This document shows positions 33,832-45,590 of a stretch of DNA of 64,000 nt, piece after piece. Where the stretch lies: positions 164,815,465-164,879,464 of the forward strand of contig CP136068.1 of the NCBI GenBank assembly GCA_032622095.1, given 5' to 3'. The DNA is from Siphonodentalium dalli (lineage: Eukaryota > Mollusca > Scaphopoda > Gadilida > Siphonodentaliidae). Both the position numbers and the translations under genes were made by a program. Position 1 is the first letter of the stretch. Each line of letters opens with the position of its first letter. The notes below the pieces were generated by a model. That model saw nothing but the letters and a program-made list of their open reading frames with translations. It was not told the DNA's origin and ran no database searches.

Positions 33832-35713
33832 CATGTATGTACCATTCACCGGGATACCAGTAATGTGTTGATCAGCACAAACTGACCAATAAACACAATA
33901 GAGTTATCTCGCCTTCTATGGTTCCCGACTATATTACAAGTTTCTCCGGAAAATAATACACGTGAAGTGTTGGCGCCATGTGCATTTCTGTAGCAATACC
34001 TTAGTGTTATAGTAACACACACGTTACAAGTTACACGTACATGTGGTTGATCATGGTTAGTAATTTTTTGGGGGCATTTTTTAAATCGTATTATGCATTG
34101 TCCAAAGGATTTTTATGGAAATATTTTCCACACTCGCATGCTACAATAATTTATCACATAATTAACCCACAAAACCAGCTTCATAATTATTGGTAAGACA
34201 CACGTGTAATATTAGCGCGTGCGATGACGTCACACCATTATTTAAATGACTTGCGATCGCTGAAGTTTATGATTCTTGTTTTCGATGAAAACTTCGCGTT
34301 TATTTGATCATGTGATAAAAGGTATCTCAAACTCGTTCTATTTTATACTTAATTTATCAACCTCGTCCACTAAATTCTATTTGAGCCTCGGCTCAAATCG
34401 AATTTAGTGAACTCGGTTGATAAATTTAGTATCAAATAGAAACTCGATCATGTGAGATCCTCTATATCATCCACGATCAATGTGTTTCGGATGTGGTGTC
34501 TTACACCGACCTTGGATTTGTTTCAACAGTTGAAAATTTCCAAACGGATTAGACATTAGATTGAAGTTGCAGACTGATGTTATGTTGATTTCGATAGTTT
34601 TGTATTGCAAAAAGTTGTGTTAAATTTGATATACGTTTAGACAATAATTCGAATAAATTCGTACTTTCATTCAAACGTTTGGAAAGAAATGGCATCAGTT
34701 GGAAATATCCAACCATGGGGATGTTGGGGTGGAAATTCCAACCCAGGGGCTGACAGGAAAACAGCCGATCCTGGTTATTCCACTCCCGCGCAATAAATGC
34801 GGACCTTTAATTGTTTGGTGTGCATTATTATATTGCAATATATCTATATTGTGTACAAAAAAACACATACATGTCTAAATCTACGATGGAATAACTCTGA
34901 CTTATATCGGAATTTATAGCGGTCTGCTTAAAGGGGGGCCAGAGGATGTCGGTTATAAATTCCAAACTGCGCATCCCCCACAGTGACCTTCCAGTTTCGT
35001 CTCTGTGATCAAAATTTCACGTTAAAAACAAGGCATGTGAGGTACCAGGTGTGAAATTAAAAGCCGAGGGGAGGGGTGCATATTTAATTATGTGATCTTG
35101 GTATTTGGGCCTGGTTCAAGGTGGGATTGCAGTTGGAAATCCAACATGAACATCCTCTATAGATATATGTCCCTACCCACATCCATATAATAGTTCAGCG
35201 ATTCTGTCAACTCATCTAAAAATGGAATTACCAAGTCTGTTGTTGAAACAGACGATACTATGTGATTGATCATAACTCGAGTGATTGAACGGTTACCATC
35301 GTATCCCTTTGAGATTATTTAACGGATACCGATAACCACCAATCATGGTGAACTCATATCGCCCACAGGCGACAACATATCAGTGCACTGCCTCCATCGG
35401 ATATTTTCCTGTATTATTTTTTTGCATTGGTCAAGTAAGTCACATGGGGCATACCTGATATTTCTTGCCCGTCATGTGAACGCACCATTATTCTCACTGA
35501 AAATGTAATTGGAAAGTATAAAACCGAAACTAGAATAGCAAATGCGATCACTCTATTCATAAATATATCGGCATATGGCAATTCAAAATCGCGCACCACA
35601 TTGTGTCAAATCAAAAATGTTGTATACCTTCCCATTATTTTTATTTCTTTGCTTTGGCACCGTTGCATACTAGCAAAATCAAATATTCTAAATAGTGTTA
35701 TTTTAAGCCCCGT
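33832..35713 (+). repeat. Left arm of large inverted duplication
   Basis: Reverse-complement match to 39886-40231, 43980-44276 and 45591-46733. Landmarks: GTACCATTCACC (33839; complement ends at 46732), CCGATCCTGGTTATTCCACT (34767 / 45826), GTCGGTTATAAATTCCAAAC (34949 / 45650), CAGTGCACTGCC (35381 / 40210) and TTTTAAGCCCCGT (35701, arm end / 39888). The arms are closely similar, so the duplication is fairly young. It may be the long TIR of a large element or a genomic inverted duplication; no transposase is tied to it. Confidence 0.8.
34350..34432. repeat. Palindrome inside left arm
   Basis: TTATCAACC...CACTAAATTCTATTTGAGCC and its near complement GGCTCAAATCGAATTTAGTG...GGTTGATAA meet at 34387. 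Weaker pairing extends outwards (ATTTTATACTT / AGTATCAAAT), so the full stem may approach 60 bp per side. Confidence 0.75.
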
Positions 35714-38127
35714 ATAGCGTTCAATCGAATCACGACTAATCGTACATATTTGTGACGACTAACCTTTACATGTTCCGCGACTAACCCGACAGTAATTTCG
35801 AAGTGGGTGCCTGTATAGAAAGAATAAATTTGTAAAACTAAGACACTTCATGACAATATTTAGTATTGGAATTTGTGGGAGGACTCATGCATCTTTCGAT
35901 ATGTAAATTGGCTGTGGCGTATTCGGGCTGAGAAGTTTGTGAAAAGTTACGTTTTTTATGATAATTTGGGGAAGAAATCAACTTCAACTGATCGTCGGGG
36001 ACAAAATATTACTGATGAAATATTCATTCACCTTCAACTTCTTAGATATTGTGTCCAAATGTGTGTGTTTGCAGAAAATGGTCCGTAGGAATAATCAACA
36101 AACTTAAAAAAAACACTGTTCATCGCCTTGCACTGCATGCCTCTATATTACTTCCGATATTCCACAACTATATTATCCCACTTCCGAGAAAATGGGGATA
36201 CCAGGAAATTTAGTTTATAAACAACAATTGTGTCATCATGCTCGATAAAACCATAAAAAAAAACGTATTTTGTGATGGCGAGGAATTTGTAAATCCAAAT
36301 AGAAGAATGATGACATATATATATAACGAAAACCGAAAGGTGCGCAGACTTATGATATTTTTGGGTTGTTTTTATTACAAAACTTCATCGAAAACAAATA
36401 TTAAATTGAGTTATCAGATGACTTACACTGAGTACCTTCAATGCATATCTTTATAAGTTGACCGGACACATATATATCCGAAAACTGGCATTGACAAAGA
36501 CTGAGATCCGTGAAAGAATTGTTAATTGTTCATTGTCAAATGCAACAACAATTCAAGTCAATTGTTTATTTCTCATCACTCAAAAATACAACATGAACAT
36601 TGTAACGCTTCCAGTAACCAGAATGTGTACATGTTCCCGGAAGTGGTATCTATACGGTGTGTTCGTATCTGTCCGATGATCCACTGTGCCTCTGGTGACC
36701 ATCCTATAAAATGTTTATCCCCTTGTTAGAATGGTCTTCCGACAGCGAACGTCCTTACCCCATGCCATGCTGGTCTGGTCATGCATATGAATACTACAAT
36801 CGGTATCCGACAACATTATTTACATAGTAAATTAAATCACGTAGCATGTACCATCCGGTGTTTGTGAACGGTCCACGACTTTCCGAAATCAGTCTGCCTC
36901 TTTAGTTTTCTTACTTCATTCTGATAGTCTCTTTATCGGGGCATCACGCGAGCAGATCCCCTACCTGAGGTGTTCCATTGCCTTTAACTGGGACAGGGTC
37001 TATTATTCTCAGCCAGTTTTGCATGATGCCGATATTTACTGTATTTGGGAACAGGCACAAAATTATGGAGATTGTGATAAAAATGACAAATAAATTAGCA
37101 GAAGATACCTTGAATGGTCAGAGCGTATACATACAGGCATTGGGTGGCACAAACTGGACTCGTGGTAGTTAATTCTGCGAAAAGGATTTTGGACTGTATG
37201 AAAAATGTACTACAAAATAAGCTATTCGTAATTCTTATAAGTAGTTCATTGTGCGAACGGTGTCAACTATCCCGTTTTTGGAACAAACATCTGTATCTGC
37301 ATCTATATGTATTTGTGATATCCATTATCGGCGGCCATGCTGGACGCCATCTCGAATTCTGGATTTTCAGCAAAGTGGATTTTGGATATGTTATAAAAGA
37401 GATTCTCCCGCGTCGAATGACACCAAAATAGCTTCTTTACCGCCCCCTAGAAACGATTACACCTGTTTGGATCCAGCCAAATCGATTACATATGACCGTC
37501 CGATACGCGACAGAATTAATTATTCTAGGACGCAGTCGCACTTTCCATGACAGAAGACGTGAGAGTTACCATGGTATACGCCTATATATGCACCCTTACC
37601 TGACACATTGCATATACAAGATAAACATATGTCAATTATTACAAGATTAGAGTAAAATATCTCCAGAAATAATTCACCATATAGTACAGAAAATACGCCT
37701 CGTACAAACATTCCTTCAAACATCATTAGTTTGCATATATGGTTGACTGTATACCATAATAAGTTATCATCGACGACAAATTGTTCAATGAATTGAACAA
37801 CAAACGACCGAATCAACTCTCGTGCTGCACGTATTATATGTTTTAGGTGCGCGGAGAAATAGGGTAGGGTACAACTTACATCTGACCGTCTCGACACGAT
37901 GGTCCAGTCTACACCCGTTTCAGTTACAGTTTACAAAGTGAATGTATATAGATACAAAACTGTATCAATATTGCGTATATGGCCTCTCTAGCGAGATTAT
38001 AAAGGTTCCGTATATATACTTGAGGCACGTCAAAGCACTTTCAGAGGATTTTCATCAGCATTAAAATTTCAACACATATCAAAAGGTCCACCACAAAACC
38101 GTTATTCACAAACCCACACATAATTAT

Positions 38128-38161
<34 letters not shown>

Positions 38162-38589
38162 CTTTTATTCCTCCATTCTGGAGAGTCTCAATATGGTACA
38201 CAAACTGTACATGCATGTGTGTCATTATATATACAAAATCCAAATAAGTCAATATATACACTAAGAGACATGAAATGATTGTCGAAGCGACAAGGTAATT
38301 TGTCGGTAACTTACAACAACTGTTCGCATTGAAAGTAGAGAGAAACAAAAATACAGCTTATAGTGAAATTGAATATCTAACAGTCAATGAATTTGACAGG
38401 TATTATTTATCTTGATGTAGCCCAAAAACAAGTATATGTTTGCAAATTATATGTAAGTTGTAGGTATAAGTAGTGAGAACGAGTATATATATGCTGACGG
38501 GGACAGAGCGTGGCCGTCGCAGAACATTATCACAGATTAGAGCTGTACATTTGGTGATCGGCCACAAGAGTGTGATTTAATTGTTGCCG
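35714..38589. other. Spacer of the inverted duplication, no gene recognised
   Basis: Unique AT-rich sequence between the arms. Open frames up to about 125 codons exist (for example 37520-37897 on the minus strand) but none shows a motif I recognise. If the arms are transposon ends, this is where a transposase would be expected, and none is visible. Confidence 0.4.
38131..38160. repeat. AT microsatellite
   Basis: About fifteen uninterrupted TA dinucleotides. Confidence 0.9.
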
Positions 38590-38599
38590 GATGAAACGT

Positions 38600-39650
38600 G
38601 AGTTTACACGTGTATTCGTAACTTGTCACAAGCGAGAACCCCGAATGAGATTACATATGTGGAAAAGAAATTTTGCAAAGTCAATCAGAATGGAGTCCCT
38701 GATCAAGACGATGCTCGGCTCCATGCAGTAAGTTGAAACCCCAAAGAGGAACGAGAGACCGTGACAGTCTTCTATTGCCAGCATATCCAAGAAGTTATAC
38801 ACGTGAATTCCGTATTTGTCGATTATTCTTTCCCAAAAGACATTACGGAAATGCACCAGAATGTTTGCTTTGCATAGAAACATCGCGTGTGTCAACTCAT
38901 CACTGTAGACTAATCCACATAGAAAACAACAAAGTATATATATTATCATATGTGGATTTGTTAAGGATGAGTGCTATGTGTCTGAGTGACTTCGAATGGC
39001 GACGGTTGTTGGATACTATTGTCCATATCGGCCAAGGGCACAGTGGTTCTTTGTGACATGTCCTGTAGTGTACTGTCTCTGGAAACTGCATCATTCCATT
39101 CGGATGTGTAGGCATCGCGCACCTTCGATTTTACAATGTTTTTCCAGTTATCATTTTTGGGAAAGTATCCTGTGTCCAGATAGTCCAACAAGAAGGACAT
39201 CAAACCGTATGTCTCTAAGAGTAGAATCAACTCTTTCACATAACCAGTACATTGTCTATGAAATAGAATGATCTGATAGGCCTTCACGAGAAGCAATTCT
39301 AACGCAGTCTGATGTCCGATCGGAAGGTGAATTAGGTTCGACAGGAACATGAGTTTTTTTGTATGAATTTCTTTTTCCAAGGGCATGAGGCCCAGTAGAC
39401 TGAGTGCGATATGAGTTCGCGTCCGTGAAGGAATCGACTGCAACTGCTTGATGCATGACCGGTAACTTTTCTCTATGGTAAGCATAGCTGTACCGTTGTC
39501 TAATGGGAATAGTTCGCATCCATATAGAGCTTTCGAGAGTACAATTGATTTCACAAGTTTAGACATGGTGATAGGCGTACACTCCCGCACTGCATTTCGG
39601 CCTGCTATAGAAAAATATGTCCGTCTGAGTTTCTGAGCAGTCATCATATT
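38600..39650 (-). pseudogene. LINE 3' portion (post-RT C-terminal domain), 5'-truncated
   Basis: The minus-strand frame 39647-38961 reads KLRRTYFSIAGRN...SKLVKSIVLSKALYGCELFP...PSRTRTHIALSLLGLMPLEKE, the conserved region that follows the RT domain in LINEs of this group. A second frame (38949-38626) carries ELTHAMFLC...VFWERIIDKYGIHVYNFL, a typical C-terminal end. Frames change near 38950-39080. RT and endonuclease are missing, as expected for a 5'-truncated copy. It contains exactly the segment deleted from the 19-25 kb LINE. Confidence 0.75.
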
Positions 39651-39885
39651 TTTTCCAGATGATTCCAGTTTGTGTTACTTTATCGGAATAATTAATATAA
39701 GAAATATATGCTTTTCGTTCATAAATAATCTATAACAGTACAACAGTACGACACATAATTATCAAACGTATCATGTTTTGTAAATGTATTTGCATTATAT
39801 GAATTTCTAGTCTGAAATAATAATAATAGATGACATGAGATAAGTGTTTCTCTCATATTATATTTATGAAACGAGTATAAGAAAC

Positions 39886-40231
39886 GGGGCTTAAAATAAC
39901 ACTATTTAGAATATTTGATTTTGCTAGTATGCAACGGTGCCAAAGCAAAGAAATAAAAATAATGGGAAGGTATACAATAGTTTTGATTTGACACAATGTG
40001 GTGCGCGATTTTGAATTGCCATATGCCGATATAGTTATGAATAGAGTGATCGCATTTGCTATTCTAGTTTCGGTTTTATACTTTCCAATTACATTTTCAG
40101 TGAGAAGAATGGTGCGTTCACATGACGGGCAAGAAAATTAAGGTATGCCCCATGTGACTTACTTGACCAATGCAAAAAATAATACAGGAAAATATCTGAT
40201 GGAGGCAGTGCACTGATATGTTGTCGCCTGT
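39886..40231 (-). repeat. Right arm of inverted duplication, inner part
   Basis: Reverse complement of about 35368-35713. The match ends abruptly after GTTGTCGCCTGT at 40231, where the 3.75-kb insertion starts. About 58 bp present in the left arm (35307-35367) is absent from both sides of the insertion. Confidence 0.8.
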
Positions 40232-40689
40232 TAGTCTGGCTGTTGAAGGGTTGAACCCGGAAAAAATGCTTAACAAGCTGAATTTGGTGTCATTCGAAGC
40301 AGAATAACCCCCTGGTGAAAATATCCAAAATCCGCTTTGGGGAATTTTTTGTATTCAAGATGGCGTCCAACATGGCCGCTTGAAAGTTGAAAATTTCGAG
40401 AAGTCTATTGTTTGACTCACACAATAAAACTATCAACCCGTTTTATAACCAAAATTCCTTTTGTAGTGTATACAATATATTTCCATAGCAAACTATGTTG
40501 TTTCCGGGTAAAAGATCTAAAGATGGCTGCCAAAATGTCAACCAAAACCGGAAAATATGTGTTTTATCTTTATTTTCCCACTAATTTTCCATATTATGAA
40601 TCTATTGACTTTGAATCTCCCACCCGAACGAAAGATACATCTATTGAGTGTTGAGATTGCTTTCTGGCTATACAGCCACATTCAATCCA

Positions 40690-40825
40690 GTTTCTGATCA
40701 ACAACCGTTTGCTCAAAATTCGTGCAAATCTCCTCACGACAATCCTCACAGGCAGTGACGCACTTAAGTCCATTTTTGCAACAGGAACATTGATTTGTGC
40801 AACAAGGCTTTCTTGGCGACATTTT
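40690..40825 (-). pseudogene. Tesmin/TSO1-like CXC domain fragment
   Basis: Minus-strand frame KPCCTNQCSCCKNGLKCVTA then CEDCREEICTNFEQTVVDQ. The spacing C-C-T-N-x-C-S-C-x-K-N-G-L-x-C-x-x-x-C-x-x-C-x-x-x-x-C-x-N matches the cysteine-rich CXC domain that binds zinc and DNA. It lies at the 3' end of the decayed gene, the position this domain holds in related invertebrate proteins. The frame ends at a stop near 40682. Confidence 0.65.
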
Positions 40826-41088
40826 ATAATTTCATTGAATGAATTTAAGAATATTTCTGGTGCTGGTTCTAGGTCAGTCATTATTGGGATAAGTATTTAC
40901 CCCCGCAGTTTCCATCCCCAATGTCTTGGTTCTAGATATATGTTCCCGAGATATGCCCAGATTAAAACCTGTAAGTGAACCATAAGACTATGGAAATAGG
41001 CTGCCCTCTCTGTATGTGCCAATTTCTGAGGTTCGATAGCAGACCGGCCGGAGGAAATCATGGTCATGAACTTCGCGTATCCTGTTGT

Positions 41089-41514
41089 TCACTGGTCTTG
41101 TGTTTTGTGTTTGTTAAGTCTGTCATTGTCCCGTGTATTTTGGGCACACCTGTGCATGCAATAAACCCATTGATGGCGTACATATTCAGTTATTCCCCTT
41201 CCTCGCGTAAGTCCACCCCGACTTTTGATGGAACGCATCAAGACTTGCTCAATAACTAGGTCACTTGATAGTCCTGCCCAAAACCTACTGCTCATTCGAA
41301 TAGTATGAACACCATCCTCTATAAAACATTTGTTTAACCACGGATATGTCTTGGGTATGTAAAGCATCATTTGCAAATACAAGCGACATCTCTTCGCATA
41401 GTGCACGTGCCCAGTGGCGGCAAACAAATTCAACATTTTTCCTACTAAATGGAGATTCCAATCTCCTGTTCTCTCAGCTCGAATAAAATCTTTCAACATT
41501 TCTATGTACTCCAT
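41089..41514 (-). pseudogene. CXC-family protein fragment, 'AERTGDWNLHL' region
   Basis: 141 codons. Contains FIRAERTGDWNLHLVGKMLN, LFAATGHVHYAKRCRLYLQM, FWAGLSSDLVIEQVLMRSIK and GGLTRGRGITE, a conserved run seen in many uncharacterised multicopy proteins of oysters, corals and similar animals. Function is unknown. The protein then jumps to the CXC domain with most of the usual middle (including the HEE-D-T segment) missing. Confidence 0.65.
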
Positions 41515-41870
41515 ATACTGTATCCAAAGTTTGCATGTTCTGGATTTCTCGCCAGGTACGTCTTGTAATATAACATAAGTTCGTTCAATTTGAGCAGTTC
41601 TATTGAATCGGAAACAGCCGAAACTGGGATGGTCCCATCAAACACTTTTTCATACAGATCATTTATCGCTTTCACTTCAGCCTGACTAACCTTCTCCCCT
41701 TCGAAACTGCCAGTACCAGTTGAAGTGATTCTTTCGATTGCCGATTCTTCGACATTTGATGTCGAAGGTATTTCGATATTTAACGTTGGCGGTACTTCAA
41801 CATTTGATTTTGCAGATAATTCGGTATCTGTTTGACCCCGCATCATCGGCTGTCGACTTGGAAATTTCAT
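41502..41870 (-). pseudogene. CXC-family protein fragment, linker region
   Basis: 122 codons, overlapping its neighbours in other frames. The first part is a low-complexity Ser/Thr/Asn run with a repeated pattern (VEVPPTLNIEIPSTSNVEES) that looks like tandem dodecamer-type repeats out of the normal frame. The second part (INDLYEKVFDGTI...LLKLNELMLYYKTYLARNPE) looks like genuine helical protein leading into the next conserved block. Confidence 0.5.
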
Positions 41871-42216
41871 TTGAATCCTCAGAGATCAATTCACCCAACA
41901 GCTTGTTAGTAAGGGCTACGCCCACAAGGAAATGACCTCTGAGTGTTCGCGAGAATGCCTTCCCGGAAAGCATTGTGGCAACTACGTTTGAGCCATAAGC
42001 GTTTTCAAGAGCCTCATCTAACCCCGACCCATTCATCATGGTACCAATGCTACCCATGAAACTCATCAGATGGAAGCCGCCGAGTCTACAAACTATTCCT
42101 AGTGACTTGGCTTCAATTATCTCAACCGCTTTGAACCAAAGTGGCTGGTCAAACGTCAAGCATGGAGTCACAATTCCCAACGCATGATTCTGAATATACA
42201 TCAAAGTGGAAAACAA
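41797..42216 (-). pseudogene. CXC-family protein fragment, 'TFDQPLWFKAVEI' region
   Basis: 139 codons with YIQNHALGIVTPCLTFDQPL, WFKAVEIIEAKSLGIVCRLG and GFHLMSFMGSIGTMMNGSGL, a strongly conserved block in this family, then RTLRGHFLVG. One or two residues are lost around HLMSF compared with what I recall of relatives. The last 25 codons are out of frame. Confidence 0.65.
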
Positions 42217-42228
42217 ACAAGACTCATC

Positions 42229-42726
42229 TCATGGGTTGAGGTCTATTATCGGTAGAAAAAGAACTTCTGACTTGGCTGAAGGTTCTGAGCGATTTGAAGA
42301 AAAGATGTGTTCCATGAATCGAGACCAGTTCGGTGTATGCTTCATTGCTCGATTCGAAAGCCAAACGCAATGCCATAACAAATCAGTGTTCAAACCTGGA
42401 GGCAGTGTGTATGGGTTTTGTAACTCAAGCATGGGTCGGTACTTTATTGTGGATAATTCCAACTTTTTAGGTTTCAAATAGTGTATGATAGGCACACCTT
42501 TGTCTTCGATTAGTTCTTCAACCATAACACGTTTTTGACGAGTGATCACTTTTGATGTAGGTGTAAGCAGGGTCTCGTCCTTCGAAGTTGATACTGCGAT
42601 TATCCCCATATCATGAAATGAACCTTTACCATCAATAGTAGCGACGTTGTGGTCGACGTTATCTGCTACCCACTGAGTAAACGTACCTGGAAAATACTCC
42701 ACTAGTGTACTCTCAAGACGTTCCAC
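42229..42726 (-). pseudogene. CXC-family protein fragment, 'VADNVDHNVATIDGKGSFHDMG' region
   Basis: 165 codons. Contains WVADNVDHNVATIDGKGSFH and DMGIIAVSTS, KGVPIIHYL, YTLPPGLNTDLLWHCVWLSN and EVLFLPIIDLNP. The D-N-x-D-H-N motif is suggestive of a metal-binding, nuclease-like centre, but this is inference. It ends only 12 bp before the next fragment, in the same reading order. Confidence 0.65.
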
Positions 42727-42752
42727 CTACATCACTGATTGCTTGTACCTGC

Positions 42753-43286
42753 TTACTTCGTCGTAAGTAGTTGAAACCCCCAATTTAGACAGTTCATCAA
42801 CAAGCCACCTTGACCCGAACACGTGATCCATTTCAACCCCAATACCAAAAAGGGTAGTGTGATAACAGACCGGGACCTCGCATATTGCTCGATACTGTGA
42901 CCAATGCTATTCTGTTTGATTTCAGATGGAACAAGTACCTCCAGAAACATTTGTAAATGGCGAGGAATCCATTTATTTCTGTCGTCAATATTCCCTATCT
43001 CTTCGTTGGTGGGGTAGGTTTTCTTATCATATGTCATTTCCCACAACTTTGCCCTAATCATCTTCGCGACGGTCACAACAACTCTGTCTGCCTCCTCCTC
43101 CATGTCATCTTTCTTATCCGCATACCACTTGTCATTTATCAGGTACTTGGCCATATCTTTGAAGCAAATGACGTTGCTACGCCCTTCGACTTCAGCAAAA
43201 CATATATACTCCCCATACCGTTCTTCCGATTTCTGTTTAAGGCGTTTTATTGAATATGATTCTGACCCAATTGCTAGCTCTACCAT
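42753..43286 (-). pseudogene. CXC-family protein fragment, 'ERYGEYICFAEVEGRSNVICF' region
   Basis: 177 codons. KSEERYGEYICFAEVEGRSN, then a charged helix (KKDDMEEEADRVVVTVAKMI) and SYPTNEEI-like and SIGHSIEQYARSRS segments typical of the family. The final stretch (GLKWITCSGQGGLLMNCLNW) has slipped frame relative to the neighbouring codons. Confidence 0.65.
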
Positions 43287-43626
43287 TCGAGTATGTAACT
43301 CGGACAGAGTATACAGTTCTTACCTCCCCCAGACTCCAGCCATACACGCAACGAATCAAATGAGCGTTGCATTTCGACACTTGATGTTCTGCCCTGTGGT
43401 TTTCTCTCAGATGGTTCCTCATTTATTTCTAACAAGATGCATGATATACGGCTTCTGCAGCAAGATCAATGCAACTTAGAATGCGTTTCTGAACCTTCAA
43501 TGCCCACGAATCCTCTCTTATTCGGCAATGTTCTAAAACTTTATCTCTAATAGGGAGAGTTGCCACTGATCGCACTTGCCTTCTACCGGGATGACGGGGA
43601 TCTGGTGTATGGCACCCTTTCCACAT
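43237..43626 (-). pseudogene. CXC-family protein fragment, N-terminal zinc-cluster region
   Basis: Frame 43626-43429 reads GCHTPDPRHPGRRQVRSVAT, then LPIRDKVLEHCRIREDSWAL and AAEAVYHASC, the start of this protein family with spaced cysteine and histidine residues. Frame 43422-43237 carries RNHLRENHRAEHQ but then drifts. The true N-terminus and promoter are not visible; upstream to 43979 nothing is recognised. Confidence 0.55.
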
Positions 43627-43979
43627 AATCTTCTTTGAAATTAAATGGGTCTTGTTTAGACCTCATTTTCTTAGATAGCGGAACCGTATCCATACACACA
43701 GGATTGACACTGAAGGTTCTTTTCCTATCAGTGAAATCACACCTACAGTCTTTATGGACCAACTAGACCTTACCAATGGGTGTGGTTATTTGTTGCCCCT
43801 TTAAATATTCAGATAAATGGTTATATCCTCGCTTATCAGAGAAGTCAATCAAAGTCTCCAATCCTTTTGCCATAAGTTTTACCAATGGATTTTCCTTAGT
43901 TAAGTGTCCACATTACATTGACATATGCTATATGAAAGGATAAGACGCACAAGTCCTCTTGAAAGTTGCTGGTCCCTAG

Positions 43980-44276
43980 AAGGGATACGATGTTAACCGT
44001 TCACGCACTCGAGTTATGATCAATCATATAGTATCGTCGGTTTCAACAACAGACTTGGTAATTCCATTTTTAGATGAGTTGACAGAATCGCTGAACTGTT
44101 ATATGGATGTGTGTAGGGACATATATCTATAGAGGATGTTCATGTTGGATTTCCAACTGCAATCCCACCTTGAACCAGGCCCAAACACCAAGATCACATA
44201 ATTAAATTTGCACCCCTCCCCATGGCTTTGAATTTCACACCTGGTACCTCACATGCCTCGTTTTTAACGTGAAAGT
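43980..44276 (-). repeat. Right arm of inverted duplication, middle part
   Basis: Reverse complement of about 35030-35306 of the left arm (landmarks GTTTCAACAACAGACTTGGT near 44040, CTCACATGCCTCGTTTTTAA near 44248). Confidence 0.8.
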
Positions 44277-45590
44277 TTGACTGAACACCGGGGAGGGAGG
44301 GACCTCCAGGATATTTCAAACCACTATTTTGACCAAAAGTAATAGGAATGTAAATGTTGGTCTAAAACAACAAATTCCACAATGCATTAGTGGTTGGAAA
44401 ATCAGACTACCAGAACAATCTCAACTCATTGTTGGTGTGAAATTTCCAACTAATATTTTGTCAGGTTTTAAATTTCCAACTAGTGAAAACTTTGACCATA
44501 GTGAGAGGGAGTCCCAGGTCCACACATACACCCCTGTATATTTGGTAATGTAATATACACCACAACCCCACGAACCAAGCCAAATCGACAACTCTAGAAA
44601 ACTTCATATGGGGTCTCGGTGGGGATGGGGTCATCCGATTGCCACCAAACCATAATAATTTTTGTCATCCCACATATGCATGTACTTTGGAATTATAACA
44701 GGCGTGAACCTATTTCCAAATGACATGACCATTTTATCATATGTCAAAGGTTTTTATGCACGAGAACAGCAACGTGGCTTCAGGTCGGTGGGTGCCTCAT
44801 CCCACCCGACTACGGTAATATATGTTGAGTTGGAAATTTCATAATGTAATGAATTGCCAATATGGACTATAGGTTGTTTACCGGACGCAAGTCACTTGAA
44901 CCACCACGACTACTACTGTTATGATTGAGTTCAATCAACGATATCCAAACCGCCGCGTTTGCACGAGCGTAATCTTTGCAGCAAGAAAATAACAGGGTAC
45001 AATTGTACCTGATATTTTCTTGCAGATATTTTCTTGCAGCTTCATGTGAACGCACAAGAAATGAGTTAAATGCCTAAACATACCTATATGTGATAGTGAT
45101 TAAGGGGGCATGTTTTATTCCAAAAGTTCATGGTTTATTATTTCGATGGGTCATTATAATGAAAGTAATGGCATATGCAGCAGAGAACCACAACATTACA
45201 CCCATTCGCCTATAATATGACGTACAATTTAACGACCATGGTTGAGGATAAGCCCTTTGACTGAAAGTCGGATATTTATGTCTATTGATATAACATATAT
45301 AATTAATTAATGTGGACTAATTTCAAATTTTCAAATGATATTTGTCAACAGTTGAAACGGGCACAAATGTTCTATGGGGTAATATTAATCAGAGGAAACG
45401 TTTGAGTTTGATAGTAATGATGCCACGACCTGGATGCAACCACATCACTGGTCCATATCATGACAAGCCATTTTTTGGTTTGGCTTTCCGGGTATTCAAG
45501 CAGAGTTTCGAACCTAAAGAGTGCGTTGGCACGTATTCAATATCCCAAATATCTCATTCATTTTTCAGAATATGTGTATGTGAGAATCGA
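44277..45590. other. 1.3-kb segment present only in the right arm
   Basis: The left arm passes directly from GTGATCAAAA to TTTCACGTTAAAAAC near 35011-35020, whereas the right arm has about 1.3 kb of extra sequence at this point. It may be an insertion here or a deletion in the left arm. No coding motif recognised. TACCTGATATTTTCTTGC and CATGTGAACGCAC near 45007-45055 resemble sequence from the arms themselves (35448-35490), so part may be another family copy. Confidence 0.5.

Larger units (their letters stand above)
40232..43979 (-). mobile_element. Insertion carrying a decayed CXC-family gene
   Basis: Bounded by the two places where the right arm stops matching the left arm. Its minus strand holds a series of fragments of one large protein, listed below, in correct order from 43626 down to 40690. 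No terminal inverted repeats or target duplication were recognised at the edges, and some arm DNA was lost at the site. It may be a transposon remnant or a captured gene copy. Confidence 0.6.

Noticed and set aside
36238-37550. Several 60-105-codon frames in the spacer between the arms
   Set aside because: No recognisable motif, AT-rich composition, and lengths expected by chance.
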